Assembly (NCBI RefSeq): GCF_000026145.1
Contig: NC_009445.1
Coordinates: forward strand, 7,129,001 to 7,193,000
From: Bradyrhizobium sp. ORS 278
Lineage (GTDB): Bacteria; Pseudomonadota; Alphaproteobacteria; Rhizobiales; Xanthobacteraceae
Direction: 5' to 3'
DNA: 64,000 nucleotides
Below are positions 8,321 through 17,217 of this stretch, one piece after another. Every line of letters starts with the position of its first letter. The stretch's first letter is position 1. The notes beneath the pieces were generated by a model. It saw nothing but the letters and a program-made list of their open reading frames with translations, was not told where the DNA came from and did not search any database. The translations under genes and the position numbers were made by a program.

Positions 8321-9070
8321 ATGCGCGCTCATCAAATCATGACCCGATCGGTGATCACGGTGACGCCGGGAACCCCGGTGGCCGAGGCGGCCCGGATCAT
8401 GCTGCGCAACCATATCGGCGGGTTGCCGGTCATCGATGCCTCTGGCCGGCTGGTCGGAATGGTCACCGACGGCGACTTCCTGCGCCGCGCAGAGCTCGGC
8501 ACCGAGCGCAAGCAGGGCCGCTGGCTCGACCTCCTGGTCGGACGCGGCCGGATCGGCGCGGATTTCGTCCATTCCCATGGCCGCACCGTCGGCGACATCA
8601 TGAGCCGGCCGGCCGTCACCGTCGGCACCGATGCGAGCCTTGCGGAGATCGCCGAAGTCATGGAGAAGCGCAGCATCAAGCGGCTTCCGGTCATGAATGG
8701 CGACCAACTGGCCGGCATGGTGACGCAGACCGATTTCGTGCAGACGCTCGCGGACCTCGCCACGACCGTGCCGGCCCCGACCCGCGATGACGACGTGATT
8801 CGCAGCGCCATCCTCGATGCGCTCGATCAGGCGGCCTGCAAGCATTGCCGCTTCAACGTCGTCGTCCGCAACGGTATCGCGCATCTCAGCGGTGCGGTGC
8901 GCCACGAGGCCGAACGGGCCACCGCGATCGTGGCGGCGACGAGCGTGCAGGGCGTTCGTGAGGTGCGCGACCACATGTGGATCTATCCGCCGCCGGAGGA
9001 CGAGCTCGGCGGCGGCGATATCGTCTCGCTGCAGGAGCAGCCGTCGACCGACGACGACCAGCCACTGTGA
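8321..9070 (+). CDS. CBS-domain pair plus BON domain protein
   Basis: A 249-residue cytosolic protein. Two CBS motifs (about residues 1-60 and 85-145) form a Bateman module that usually binds adenine nucleotides; both contain the typical IMTRxVITV / IMSRPAVTV openings and GLPVID / RLPVMN cores. A BON domain (about 155-225, with VRNGIAHLSGAV and GVREVRDHMW) follows, a fold linked to membrane or phospholipid association, and a short acidic tail ends the protein. CBS-BON proteins are recurrent in oxygen- and stress-controlled regulons of rhizobia and photosynthetic relatives. Here it lies directly behind a FixK-type promoter and 12 bases before a cytochrome c gene, so a role in microaerobic metabolism is likely. 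Its molecular partner is unknown. Confidence 0.88.
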   Translation: MRAHQIMTRSVITVTPGTPVAEAARIMLRNHIGGLPVIDASGRLVGMVTDGDFLRRAELGTERKQGRWLDLLVGRGRIGADFVHSHGRTVGDIMSRPAVTVGTDASLAEIAEVMEKRSIKRLPVMNGDQLAGMVTQTDFVQTLADLATTVPAPTRDDDVIRSAILDALDQAACKHCRFNVVVRNGIAHLSGAVRHEAERATAIVAATSVQGVREVRDHMWIYPPPEDELGGGDIVSLQEQPSTDDDQPL

Positions 9071-9082
9071 GGAGGGCCGCCG

Positions 9083-9388
9083 GTGCGCCACGCCACTGCG
9101 TTATCGATCGCGCTGCTTGTTCTGGCGTCGGCCGGCGCTTCGGCTGACGACCTCGAGCACGGGCATCAGCTGGCCTCGCGCTGGTGCGCCGCCTGCCATG
9201 CCATCGGTGGGGAGCCGTCCCGATTCCGCCGCGCCCAGCCGTTCGCCGCCATCGCCACAAAGCCGGGCGTGACCCGGGAGATGCTGGTGAAGTTTCTGCT
9301 GCTCCCGCACGCGACCATGGCCAACAATCCGCTGAGCGCGGCCGATGCGGCCGATCTTGCGGACTACATCCTCAGCCTCGGACAATAG
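9083..9388 (+). CDS. Small class I cytochrome c, exported
   Basis: A 101-residue c-type cytochrome. The GTG start at 9083 is preceded by GAGGAGGG within 13 bases of the CBS gene stop. A signal peptide covers about residues 1-21. The haem motif CAACH is at residues 35-39 and the likely distal ligand is Met79 in LPHATMANNPLS; the C-terminal helix ends ADYILSL as in many mono-haem cytochromes. It should be a soluble periplasmic electron carrier. Placement in a putative FixK-controlled operon suggests service in a microaerobic respiratory chain, which is inference. Confidence 0.88.
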   Translation: MRHATALSIALLVLASAGASADDLEHGHQLASRWCAACHAIGGEPSRFRRAQPFAAIATKPGVTREMLVKFLLLPHATMANNPLSAADAADLADYILSLGQ

Positions 9389-9479
9389 GCCCAAGCGGTA
9401 TCTGCCGGCAGGCTGGCACCGCGCCGTACTCTGAAGGCGGGCTGCGGCCGCACCCGCCGCTTTTCGCGGCAGATCCACC

Positions 9480-9504
9480 GGAACAAAACTGTCCAGTCTG
9501 CGTT
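9480..9504 (+). promoter_or_regulatory. EcfG-type (general stress response) promoter
   Basis: GGAAC at 9480-9484 and CGTT at 9501-9504 are separated by exactly 16 bases, matching the alphaproteobacterial EcfG consensus GGAAC-N16/17-CGTT. It points toward the HWE kinase gene, whose start is about 195 bases further on, leaving a long leader with no evident gene. The rest of the 9389-9703 gap shows nothing else convincing. Confidence 0.6.
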
Positions 9505-9703
9505 TGGTGTACGCGCCATCCCGAGCTGGAGCACGTCGCATGACCCCCCTTGGTCTGCCGACGGCGCGGCTCCGTTTCGCTCGTTGCCGGAAAAAACTAA
9601 CAATATGCAGCGAACGAGATAGAGCTTGCATTCGTACACAAACGAGTTGGTAATCGGGTGCGCGGCATCGTCTCTGCCGAACTGCTAGCAAGGAGCGTGC
9701 GAC

Positions 9704-11086
9704 GTGCACGGAATGCCCGGCGCCTCCACCGCCCCCCAAATGACCGATGACGATACGGCCTATCTCGCCGCGATCGTGAGCGCATCCGCCGATGCGATCT
9801 TCGGCACGACCATTGAAGGAATCATTCGCAGCTGGAACGGGTCTTGCGAACGGATGTTGGGCTACAGCGCGGCCGAGATGATCGGCCAGCCGGTGATGGA
9901 CATCATTCCGCCGGAGCTGAGAGAGGAGGCCCAGGCGATTCGGCAACGTGTCGGCAGCGGGGAAGCCGTTGAAGGCTTCGAAACAGTCCGCCTCACGAAG
10001 GATGGGCGGCCGATCGAGGTTGCCGCGACCTTCTCGCCGATCCGCGACCGTCACGATCGGATCATCGGGATCTCCGGAATCCTGCGCGACGTAACCCAGT
10101 CGAAGCAGGCGGAACGCGGCGCGGCGATGCTCGCCGCGATCGTCGCCTCGTCGTCGGACGGCGTGGTCAGCAAGACGCTGGACGGCACCGTCACCAGCTG
10201 GAACAAGAGCGCGGAGCGCATCTTCGGCTTCTCGGAAGCCGAGATGATCAACCGCTCGATTCGCACCATCATTCCGCTCGAGCGTCAGGCCGAGGAGGAC
10301 CGCATCCTCGCTACCGTCGTCTCGGGCGGGATGATCGACAATTTCGAAACGATCCGCCTGCGCAAGGATGGCGCGCAGATCGACGTCTCCGTGACGGTCT
10401 CGCCGGTACGCGACGCGAGCGGCCGCATCATCGGCGCCTCGAAGATCGTGCGCGACATCACCGACAAGCGTCAGACGCGCGAGCAGCTGCGCACTTTGCT
10501 CGCCGAGGTGAACCATCGCAGCAAGAACATGCTGTCGCTGGTGCAGGCGATCGCGCGTCAGATGACGCGGCACGGGCGGCAGCTCGACCTCAACCGTTTC
10601 CTCGCGCGCCTGCAGGCAATCGCTGGCAACCAGGATCTCCTGATCCAGAACGACTGGCGTTTCATTCCGCTCGTCGACCTCGTCCGCTCGCAGCTCGGCG
10701 CCTTCCGCGACCTGATCGGCAACCGCATCGCCATCGACGGTCCGCAGATCGAGCTGACGCCGGAGGCGGCGCAGGCGATCGGCATGGCGATCCACGAGCT
10801 TGCGACCAATGCGGCCAAGTATGGCGCGCTGTCGGATCATGACGGGCGCGTCGCGCTGACTTGGTCGCGCGATGGCGACACATTCGTCATCAACTGGCGC
10901 GAGAGCGGCGGACCGCCGGTGTCTGCCCCGGAGCATCACGGTTTCGGCAGCCGCGTGATCTCGGACATGGTCCGGGCCGGACTCGACGGTACCGTGCAGG
11001 TCGAGTTCGCCCCGCCGGGGCTGAGCTGGCACCTGAGGTGCCCCCTGCAACGCATCAGCCGCGGCAACAGCCATGCCCCTCGCTGA
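9704..11086 (+). CDS. PAS-PAS HWE-family sensor histidine kinase (soluble)
   Basis: A 460-residue cytosolic kinase without membrane segments. Two PAS domains cover about residues 20-135 and 140-255; both have the ISWNxS...GYS/GFSEAEM pattern. The phospho-acceptor His271 lies in EVNHRSKNML, the N-box is HELATNAAKYGALS, and a WRE motif follows, the hallmarks of the HWE family. The GTG start has AAGGAG eight bases upstream. The gene overlaps the following response regulator by 14 bases. HWE kinases commonly feed the PhyR-EcfG general stress pathway or single-domain regulators; the EcfG-type promoter upstream supports that link, though no phyR or nepR is in the window. Confidence 0.92.
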   Translation: MHGMPGASTAPQMTDDDTAYLAAIVSASADAIFGTTIEGIIRSWNGSCERMLGYSAAEMIGQPVMDIIPPELREEAQAIRQRVGSGEAVEGFETVRLTKDGRPIEVAATFSPIRDRHDRIIGISGILRDVTQSKQAERGAAMLAAIVASSSDGVVSKTLDGTVTSWNKSAERIFGFSEAEMINRSIRTIIPLERQAEEDRILATVVSGGMIDNFETIRLRKDGAQIDVSVTVSPVRDASGRIIGASKIVRDITDKRQTREQLRTLLAEVNHRSKNMLSLVQAIARQMTRHGRQLDLNRFLARLQAIAGNQDLLIQNDWRFIPLVDLVRSQLGAFRDLIGNRIAIDGPQIELTPEAAQAIGMAIHELATNAAKYGALSDHDGRVALTWSRDGDTFVINWRESGGPPVSAPEHHGFGSRVISDMVRAGLDGTVQVEFAPPGLSWHLRCPLQRISRGNSHAPR

Positions 11087-11435
11087 CAAGATCAACGTCC
11101 TGATCGTCGAGGACGATCCCATGATCGGCTTCGACCTCTCCGTCGAGCTGGAGGAAGCGGGCTTCGCCATCGTCGGCGTCGCGCCCACCGTGAGCAAGGC
11201 GCTGCATCTGCTCGAGCGGCACCGCTGCGATCTCGCGGTTCTCGACGTCAACCTCGGCCATGAGACCTCGGCCCCGATCGCCCGCGCGCTGATGGCCGAA
11301 GGCGTGCCTTTCGTCGCCGTCACCGGTTACGCCGTCGACCAGTGCCCTGAAGAATTCGCCACCGCGCCGCTGCTGTCGAAGCCGTTCCAGACGTCGCGCC
11401 TGGTCGCAACGTTGCGGCGCCAACTGCCGCGATGA
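11073..11435 (+). CDS. Single-domain response regulator
   Basis: A 120-residue receiver domain with no output domain. The acidic pair is in VEDDPM, the phospho-acceptor is Asp58 in VLDVNLG, the conserved Thr is in AVTGYA and the conserved Lys is in LLSKPF. It overlaps the end of the HWE kinase gene, so it is very probably its cognate partner. Stand-alone receivers next to HWE kinases act as phosphate sinks, phosphorelay intermediates or allosteric regulators; which applies here cannot be told. Confidence 0.92.
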   Translation: MPLADKINVLIVEDDPMIGFDLSVELEEAGFAIVGVAPTVSKALHLLERHRCDLAVLDVNLGHETSAPIARALMAEGVPFVAVTGYAVDQCPEEFATAPLLSKPFQTSRLVATLRRQLPR

Positions 11436-11486
11436 GACGCAGCTTAACTCCTCACCCGATCAGACAGCGAAACCACGGCCCGGCAA

Positions 11487-13442
11487 TCACCGCTTGATCT
11501 CGATCACGATCTGTCCCGTCGTCACCTGATCGCCCTCAGCGACCGCGATCGCACTCACAGTCCCGGCCAAGCCGGCCGTGTGGACGTGCTCCATCTTCAT
11601 CGCTTCCAGAGTCAGCACCGGCTGTCCCGCGGCCACCTGATCGCCGGCCTTGACGAGCATGGCGACGACGCGGCCGTTCAACGCGGCGCGCACCTTGCCA
11701 TCACCGCCGGCCGCCGCGGTGGACTGCGGCGCCCCCAGCGTGAGGTCGCGCAGCACCAGCGTCCGACCACGCGACTGTACGAACAGCCGATCACCGTCGC
11801 GCGCGAAGCGGACGACGTCGACGACGTCGCCCCGGCGGATTCGAATCGTATCGGCATCGAGCGTGACGATCTCGCTGCGCTGCTCCGCGCCATTGTGCGT
11901 CACACAATAGCTGCCGTCACGATCGCGCGACAGCTCGCACTCCCTCAACTCGCCGCCAAGCTCGAAACGGAGCGGCGTCGCAAAGGTGGCGGCGAGCGAA
12001 CGCCCCCGGCGGACGGGATGCGCCAGCGGGTGACTGACGGAGAGCAGCACGGCGAGCAGCGCCATATCCTCCGCAGCGATCAAGGGCGCCCTCAGCTCGT
12101 CGCGATGTGTTGCGATGAAGGCTGTGGTCGCCTTGCCCGCCGCGAACGCCGGGTGCCGCAGACAGGACAGCAGAAACCACTGGTTGGTCACGACGCCCAG
12201 CGCGACCGCCTGCTCCAGACCCACGATCAGACGGGCCCGCGCCTCCTCACGGGTTGCGCCGTGGCTGATCAGCTTGGCGATCATCGAATCGTAGTCCGGC
12301 GGAATCTCCGTTCCCGATTCCAGCGCATGCTCGACGCGGACCGTCTCCGGCATCTGCCACAGCGCCATGCGCCCGGATCGTGGCATGAAATCCTGCGCCG
12401 CATCCTCCGAGCACAGCCGGACCTCAATGGCGTGGCCAACGAAGCTGATCTGCTCCTGACGCAGCGGTAGCGGCTCGCCGGCGGCGACGCGAAGTTGCCA
12501 CTCGACGAGATCGAGCCCCGTCAACGCCTCGGTCACGGGATGCTCGACCTGCAGCCGCGTATTCATTTCCATGAAGTAGAACCGGCCGTCGCCATCGAGC
12601 AGGAATTCGAGCGTCCCAGCTCCCTCATAGCCAAGCGCCTTGACCGCCTGCACCGCGACCGCACCCATGCGTGCGCGTAGCTCCGGGCCGACGGCCGGCG
12701 ACGGCGCCTCTTCGATCAGCTTCTGGTGCCGCCGTTGCACCGAGCAGTCGCGCTCGCCGAGATGCACGGCGTTGCCATGGCTGTCTCCGAACACCTGGAT
12801 CTCGATGTGACGCGGGTTGGCGATCGCCTTCTCCAGGATGACGGTGCCGTCGCCGAACGCCGCAGCAGCCTCCGAGCGCGCGCTGCGCAGCAGATCCGGG
12901 AATGCATACGCCTCGTTCACGAGCCGCATACCGCGACCGCCGCCGCCGGCGACGGCCTTGATCATCACCGGGAAGCCGATGCGCTTCGCTTCGCGGAGCA
13001 TCGCCTCGTCACCCCCATCCTCGCCCTGATAGCCGGGCACGCAGGGTACGCCGGCGCGCTGCATGATCGTCTTCGCGCCGGCCTTGTTGCCCATCGCCGC
13101 AATCGCATCCGGTGACGGGCCGACGAAGACCAGACCCGCGTCCTTGCAGGCCTGAGCAAAATCCTCATTCTCGGCGAGAAAGCCGTAGCCGGGATGCACG
13201 GCGTCCGCGCCGGTCGCCTTGGCCGCGGCGATGATCGCGGCAATATTCAGATAGGACTGCGCCGGCGGCGGCGCGCCGATGCGAACGGCCTGGTCGGCAA
13301 GCCGGACATGCGGGGCATCAGCGTCGACATCCGAGTAGACGGCGACGACGCGGTAGCCGAGTCGGCGCGCGGTCCGCATCACACGCAGCGCAATCTCGCC
13401 GCGGTTGGCGATCAGCACCTTGTGGAAGGGCCTGCGCGACAT
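11487..13442 (-). CDS. Biotin-dependent acyl-CoA carboxylase, alpha subunit (BC-BCCP)
   Basis: This 651-residue subunit holds biotin carboxylase (about residues 1-450, opening KVLIANRGEIALRV, with ATP-grasp GGGGRGM) and, after a linker domain, the biotin carrier domain with the biotinylation motif EAMKMEH near the C-terminus. It uses ATP and bicarbonate to carboxylate biotin, which the beta subunit transfers to an acyl-CoA. The ATG at 13442 is chosen because GGAGAG lies eight bases before it; an alternative ATG at 13472 overlaps the beta-subunit stop (ATGA) and would add 10 residues. Length and order resemble methylcrotonyl- or geranyl-CoA carboxylase; propionyl-CoA is less likely. The substrate is not settled. 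Confidence 0.92.
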   Translation of the reverse strand: MSRRPFHKVLIANRGEIALRVMRTARRLGYRVVAVYSDVDADAPHVRLADQAVRIGAPPPAQSYLNIAAIIAAAKATGADAVHPGYGFLAENEDFAQACKDAGLVFVGPSPDAIAAMGNKAGAKTIMQRAGVPCVPGYQGEDGGDEAMLREAKRIGFPVMIKAVAGGGGRGMRLVNEAYAFPDLLRSARSEAAAAFGDGTVILEKAIANPRHIEIQVFGDSHGNAVHLGERDCSVQRRHQKLIEEAPSPAVGPELRARMGAVAVQAVKALGYEGAGTLEFLLDGDGRFYFMEMNTRLQVEHPVTEALTGLDLVEWQLRVAAGEPLPLRQEQISFVGHAIEVRLCSEDAAQDFMPRSGRMALWQMPETVRVEHALESGTEIPPDYDSMIAKLISHGATREEARARLIVGLEQAVALGVVTNQWFLLSCLRHPAFAAGKATTAFIATHRDELRAPLIAAEDMALLAVLLSVSHPLAHPVRRGRSLAATFATPLRFELGGELRECELSRDRDGSYCVTHNGAEQRSEIVTLDADTIRIRRGDVVDVVRFARDGDRLFVQSRGRTLVLRDLTLGAPQSTAAAGGDGKVRAALNGRVVAMLVKAGDQVAAGQPVLTLEAMKMEHVHTAGLAGTVSAIAVAEGDQVTTGQIVIEIKR

Positions 13443-13468
13443 CGTCTTCTCTCCGCTGATGTCCCTTG

Positions 13469-15085
13469 TCATGGCCGGGCCACCGAGAACTGCATCCGCT
13501 GCGGCGCGCGCGCTTCGGCCTCGCGGCAGATCGCCAGCACCTCCGACAGCACCGCGCGGGTGTCGCGCGGATCGATCACGCCGTCGTCGAGCACGCGCGC
13601 CGACGTCGCGAACACGTCCATCTGGCTGTCGAACACGCCGATGATCTGCGCCTTCATGGCATCGAGCTTGTCGCGCTCGACCGGTTTGCCGCGGCGGGCC
13701 GCGGCCGCCTCCGTGACGATCGCCATCGTCTCGGCCGCCTGCTCGCCGCCCATGACAGCCGTCTTGGCGTTCGGCCATGAGAAGCAGAAGCGCGGATGGA
13801 AGCCGCGGCCGCACATGCCGTAATTGCCGGCGCCGAACGAGGCGCCGCAATAGATCGTGATCTGCGGCACCGTCGCCGAAGTCACCGCCTGGATCATCTT
13901 GGAGCCGTGCTTGATCATGCCGGCCTCCTCATAGGCGCGGCCGACCATGTAGCCGGTGGTGTTGTTGAGGTAGAGGATCGGCGTGCGGCTCTGGCAGCAG
14001 GCCTGGATGAAATGCGTCGCCTTGTTGGCGCCGGCCGGGTCAAGCGGGCCATTGTTGGTGACGATGCCGATCGCCTCGCCCTCGATCCGGGCATGGCCGC
14101 ACACGGTCGCAGGGCCGTAGTTCGGCGACATCTCGACGAAATCGCTGTCGTCGACGATCCGCGCGATCACCTGGCGCATGTCGACGGGGCGCTTGTGATC
14201 GAGCGGCATGATGCCGAGCAGCTCCTCCTGATCGTAGCGCGGCGGCTTTGCCGCGCACGCTTCGTGCGACGGCCGGTCCCAGTTCAGCCTGCCCATGATC
14301 TCGCGCGCGATGCGCAAGCCGTCGCGATCGTCCTCGGCGAGATAGTCGCCGAGGCCGGAGATCGCGGTGTGCATCTCGGCGCCGCCGAGCTCCTCCTCGG
14401 TGGCGATCTCGCCGGTCGCGGCCTTCAGCAGCGGCGGCCCCGCGAGGAAGGCGCGAGTGCGGCCGCGGACCATGACGATGTAGTCGGACAGACCGGTCTG
14501 GTAGGCGCCGCCCGCGGTCGACGAGCCGTGCGTCACGGTCACCACGGGGAGCCCCGCTGCCGACAGCCGCGCCAAATTGCGAAAGATGTTGCCGCCGCGC
14601 ACGAAGTCCTCGACGCGGTAGCGCAAGAGGTTGGCGCCGGCGCTCTCCACCAGTTGCACGTAAGGCAGCCTGTTCTCCAGCGCCAGCTCCTGCACGCGCA
14701 GCGTCTTATCGAGGCCGTAGGGCTGCAGCGCGCCGGCATCGATGGCCGCGTCGTTGGCCGACACCATGCAGCGCACGCCCGAGACGAAGCCGATGCCGGC
14801 GATCACGCCGCCGCCCGGCACGCTCTTCGCCGGATCCGGCGTATCGAACATGTAGCCGGCGAGCGTCGACAGCTCCAGAAACGGCGCACCGGGATCGAGC
14901 ACAAGCGCGACGCGCTCGCGCGGCAGCAGCTGGCCGCGCTGATGGAAGCGGTCCTTGGCCGCCGCAGAGGCCTTGCGCGTCCGCGCCTCCAGTTCGCGCA
15001 TCCGCGCGATCAGCCCGAGCATGCCGTCGCGATTGGTTTGAAAGGCGGCGCCCGTGGGAGAGATGGTGTTGTCGATGATGGCCAT
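13469..15085 (-). CDS. Acyl-CoA carboxylase, beta subunit (carboxyltransferase)
   Basis: A 538-residue carboxyltransferase subunit with both crotonase-like halves. The N-half has LVESAGANLLRY and GSSTAGGAYQTGLSDY, and the C-half has CGASFGAGNYGMCGRGF, the acyl-CoA and biotin oxyanion loops. It belongs to the MccB/AtuC-type branch by overall motif pattern. Its stop lies within bases of the alpha-subunit start, so the two are co-translated. Together they would carboxylate a 2,3-unsaturated branched acyl-CoA produced by the acyl-CoA dehydrogenases upstream in the same strand direction (inference). Confidence 0.92.
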   Translation of the reverse strand: MAIIDNTISPTGAAFQTNRDGMLGLIARMRELEARTRKASAAAKDRFHQRGQLLPRERVALVLDPGAPFLELSTLAGYMFDTPDPAKSVPGGGVIAGIGFVSGVRCMVSANDAAIDAGALQPYGLDKTLRVQELALENRLPYVQLVESAGANLLRYRVEDFVRGGNIFRNLARLSAAGLPVVTVTHGSSTAGGAYQTGLSDYIVMVRGRTRAFLAGPPLLKAATGEIATEEELGGAEMHTAISGLGDYLAEDDRDGLRIAREIMGRLNWDRPSHEACAAKPPRYDQEELLGIMPLDHKRPVDMRQVIARIVDDSDFVEMSPNYGPATVCGHARIEGEAIGIVTNNGPLDPAGANKATHFIQACCQSRTPILYLNNTTGYMVGRAYEEAGMIKHGSKMIQAVTSATVPQITIYCGASFGAGNYGMCGRGFHPRFCFSWPNAKTAVMGGEQAAETMAIVTEAAAARRGKPVERDKLDAMKAQIIGVFDSQMDVFATSARVLDDGVIDPRDTRAVLSEVLAICREAEARAPQRMQFSVARP

Positions 15086-15123
15086 GGAGTTTGGCTTACG
15101 AGTACCTTGGGATTAACGAGTTC

Positions 15124-15203
15124 GTCATTGCGAGGAGCGCAGCGACGAAGCAATCCAGACTTCCTGTTTGGCCCCTGGATTGCTTCGCTGCGCTCGCAAT
15201 GAC
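15124..15203. repeat. GTCATTGCGAG palindromic repeat, copy 1
   Basis: An 80-base imperfect palindrome with ends GTCATTGCGAG and CTCGCAATGAC and inner arms around GAAGCAATCCAG / CTGGATTGCTTC. Copies 2 and 3 are at 24662-24742 and 28176-28255; the loop differs in each. It lies between the carboxylase and BKACE genes and can fold as a long hairpin. Confidence 0.88.
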
Positions 15204-15216
15204 GGCACTCGATTTG

Positions 15217-16083
15217 TCAGTTGATAGTCCCGAACATCTGCCGCGCCTCGGCAGGGCTCGCGATCTCACGCCCCGCGCGCCGGGCGCAGGCGGCGATCGC
15301 CTCGATCAGCTGGCCGTTCGAGGTCACCTTGGTGCCGTCGCCGAGATAGAACGTATCCTCGAGTCCGGTGCGCAGATGGCCGCCGAGCTCGGCGCAGCGC
15401 TGGTGCAGCGGCCAGATCTCGGCGCGGCCGATCGCCGTGACCTGCCAATGCGCCTCCGGCAGCTTCAGCTTGAGCAGGATCGGCAGCAGCTCCGGATCCG
15501 CGGGCATGCCCGATGCCACGCCCATCACGAAGTTGTATTCGAGCGGACCCGCATACATCCCGGTCTGGCGATACATGCCGACGCAGCGCACAATGCCGAC
15601 GTCGAAGCACTCGAACTCCGGAATCGTGTTCACGGCCTTCATGACCGCGAGATAGTCGCCGATCTTCTCGACCGAATTGTCGAACATCATCGGCGGCCAA
15701 GCCCAGCTGTTGTCGGCCTTGACCTTCAGATAGTTCAGCGAGCCGGCATTGCAGGCCGCGATCTCCGGCCGGGTCTCACGGATGCAGTCGAGCGCGCCTT
15801 GATAGCTCGGACCCGACACGCCCGAGGTGTGGTTGATGATCACACCGGGACAGGCCTCGCGGATCGCCTGTTGGATCTCGCGCGAAACCTTCACCTCCCA
15901 CGAGGGAAGATGGCCCTTGCCCGGCGCCTGCTGGCGCAGATGGATATGCATGATCGCAGCACCGGCGTCATAGGCGCGGCGCGCCTCGCGCGCCATCTCC
16001 TCCGGCGTGACCGGCACGTTGTGCTGCCTGGGATCGGTGAGCACGCCGTTCAGCGCGCAGGTGATGACGGCTTTGTTGCTCAT
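15217..16083 (-). CDS. BKACE family beta-keto acid cleavage enzyme (DUF849)
   Basis: A 288-residue TIM-barrel protein of the family founded on 3-keto-5-aminohexanoate cleavage enzyme (Kce). Members use zinc and acetyl-CoA to cleave a beta-keto acid into acetoacetate and a new acyl-CoA. The metal-binding HxH is in IMHIHLRQ, slightly different from the usual HxHxRD, and the downstream active-site loop GGHLRTGLEDTFY is well conserved. Located between an acyl-CoA carboxylase and an AraC regulator, it may carry out a chain-shortening step in place of a lyase. The true keto acid substrate is unknown. Confidence 0.88.
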   Translation of the reverse strand: MSNKAVITCALNGVLTDPRQHNVPVTPEEMAREARRAYDAGAAIMHIHLRQQAPGKGHLPSWEVKVSREIQQAIREACPGVIINHTSGVSGPSYQGALDCIRETRPEIAACNAGSLNYLKVKADNSWAWPPMMFDNSVEKIGDYLAVMKAVNTIPEFECFDVGIVRCVGMYRQTGMYAGPLEYNFVMGVASGMPADPELLPILLKLKLPEAHWQVTAIGRAEIWPLHQRCAELGGHLRTGLEDTFYLGDGTKVTSNGQLIEAIAACARRAGREIASPAEARQMFGTIN

Positions 16084-16160
16084 GCAGGACCTTGACTGAT
16101 GACGACGGCCGCGACGCGACCGCCATCATCATGCGCAAGGCCCCGACAGATCTGCTTGCG

Positions 16161-16997
16161 TCAACGCGCTACCGCGATGTCCTGGCTGATCTCGCCGCTG
16201 CGATAGATCGCGAGATCGCGCGAGCCGGAGAAGATCGCGCGCGGCTTCAAGCCGTAGAAGCGGCGGATCGAGTGGCTGAAATGCGTGGAATCGGGATAGC
16301 CGATGTCCTGCGCGAGATGCGCGAGGTTGAGATCCTGGTTGGCGTAGTTGAGCAGGTGCCGCGCGCGCTTCCAGGCGCGGAACGAACGGAAGGAGATGTC
16401 GGTCTCCTCCTTGAACAGATGCAGGAAGCGCGAGGTCGACAGCCCCACGGCTGCGGCGCAGCTCTCCGCCGTCGCCGGCTCGCCGGAGAAGCGGTTGATC
16501 AGCCCGATCGCCTTGACCACGCGCGGATCGAGCGTCCGCTGCGGCAGCACCTCGCCGAAGCAGAGCCGGTCGAACACCGCGCTGGAGACGTCGCCGGAGA
16601 GCGGCCGCTGCACCAGCTCCTCATAGGCGGCGCGGATGCGGCAGGCATAGGCCTCGGCCTCGCGCGCGACCTTGGCTGCGAAGCGGTCGAGCGTTCCGAT
16701 CGGCACGCTCTCAGGCTCCATGGTGACGACGATGACGGTACGGTAATCGCTCTCGATCGTGTGCTGCTTGTTCGGCGGCACTACCAGCAATTCGCCGGAA
16801 CGCGCCTCGCCGCCCTCGGGCAACAGCCGCAGGCTGCCGGTCAGCGCGACATAGATATGGAACGCGCCCGAGCAACGCTGGCGCGGTCGGCCGAGCAGCC
16901 CGGCGTAGAAGACGCGCTCGGGCGTGATCAGCATGAGATGGCCGGACTCCCGGCGGGTCACGTCCATGGTCTTCACATCCATGGGATTCGCATCCAT
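16161..16997 (-). CDS. AraC-family transcriptional regulator
   Basis: A 278-residue regulator with an N-terminal cupin-like effector domain (about 1-120, including LLVVPPNKQHTIES) and a C-terminal double helix-turn-helix (about 175-270, with CAAAVGLSTSRFLHLFKEET and AQDIGYPDSTHFSHSIRRFYG). The ATG at 16997 is preferred over upstream starts because AGGAGGAAG lies just before it. The N-terminal residues contain three near-repeats of MDxxxMD. It sits 77 bases upstream of the BKACE gene and likely controls it and the carboxylase genes (inference). Confidence 0.9.
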   Translation of the reverse strand: MDANPMDVKTMDVTRRESGHLMLITPERVFYAGLLGRPRQRCSGAFHIYVALTGSLRLLPEGGEARSGELLVVPPNKQHTIESDYRTVIVVTMEPESVPIGTLDRFAAKVAREAEAYACRIRAAYEELVQRPLSGDVSSAVFDRLCFGEVLPQRTLDPRVVKAIGLINRFSGEPATAESCAAAVGLSTSRFLHLFKEETDISFRSFRAWKRARHLLNYANQDLNLAHLAQDIGYPDSTHFSHSIRRFYGLKPRAIFSGSRDLAIYRSGEISQDIAVAR

Positions 16998-17126
16998 GGG
17001 TCTTCCTCCTGAGGCGCGGCTCTGTCGGCCGCTTCTTTGGGAAAGAACCATAGCGCAATTCGCGCCGCTGTCATCGGCGACGACTGCCGATTTTTGTCGC
17101 GGTTAACTCACCGATTCGAGATGTCC

Positions 17127-17206
17127 GTCATTCCGGGGCGATGCGCAGCATCGAACCCGGAATCTCGAGAATCCGGGTCTGGTCCTTCGGACCATCCCGG
17201 AATGAC
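17127..17206. repeat. GTCATTCCGGG palindromic repeat
   Basis: An 80-base palindrome with ends GTCATTCCGGGG and CCCGGAATGAC and internal complementary arms around AATCTCGAGAATCCGGG. It lies between the AraC and GST genes. It is a different sequence family from the GTCATTGCGAG copies but of similar size and architecture. Confidence 0.8.
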
Positions 17207-17217
17207 GGCGCCGACGG

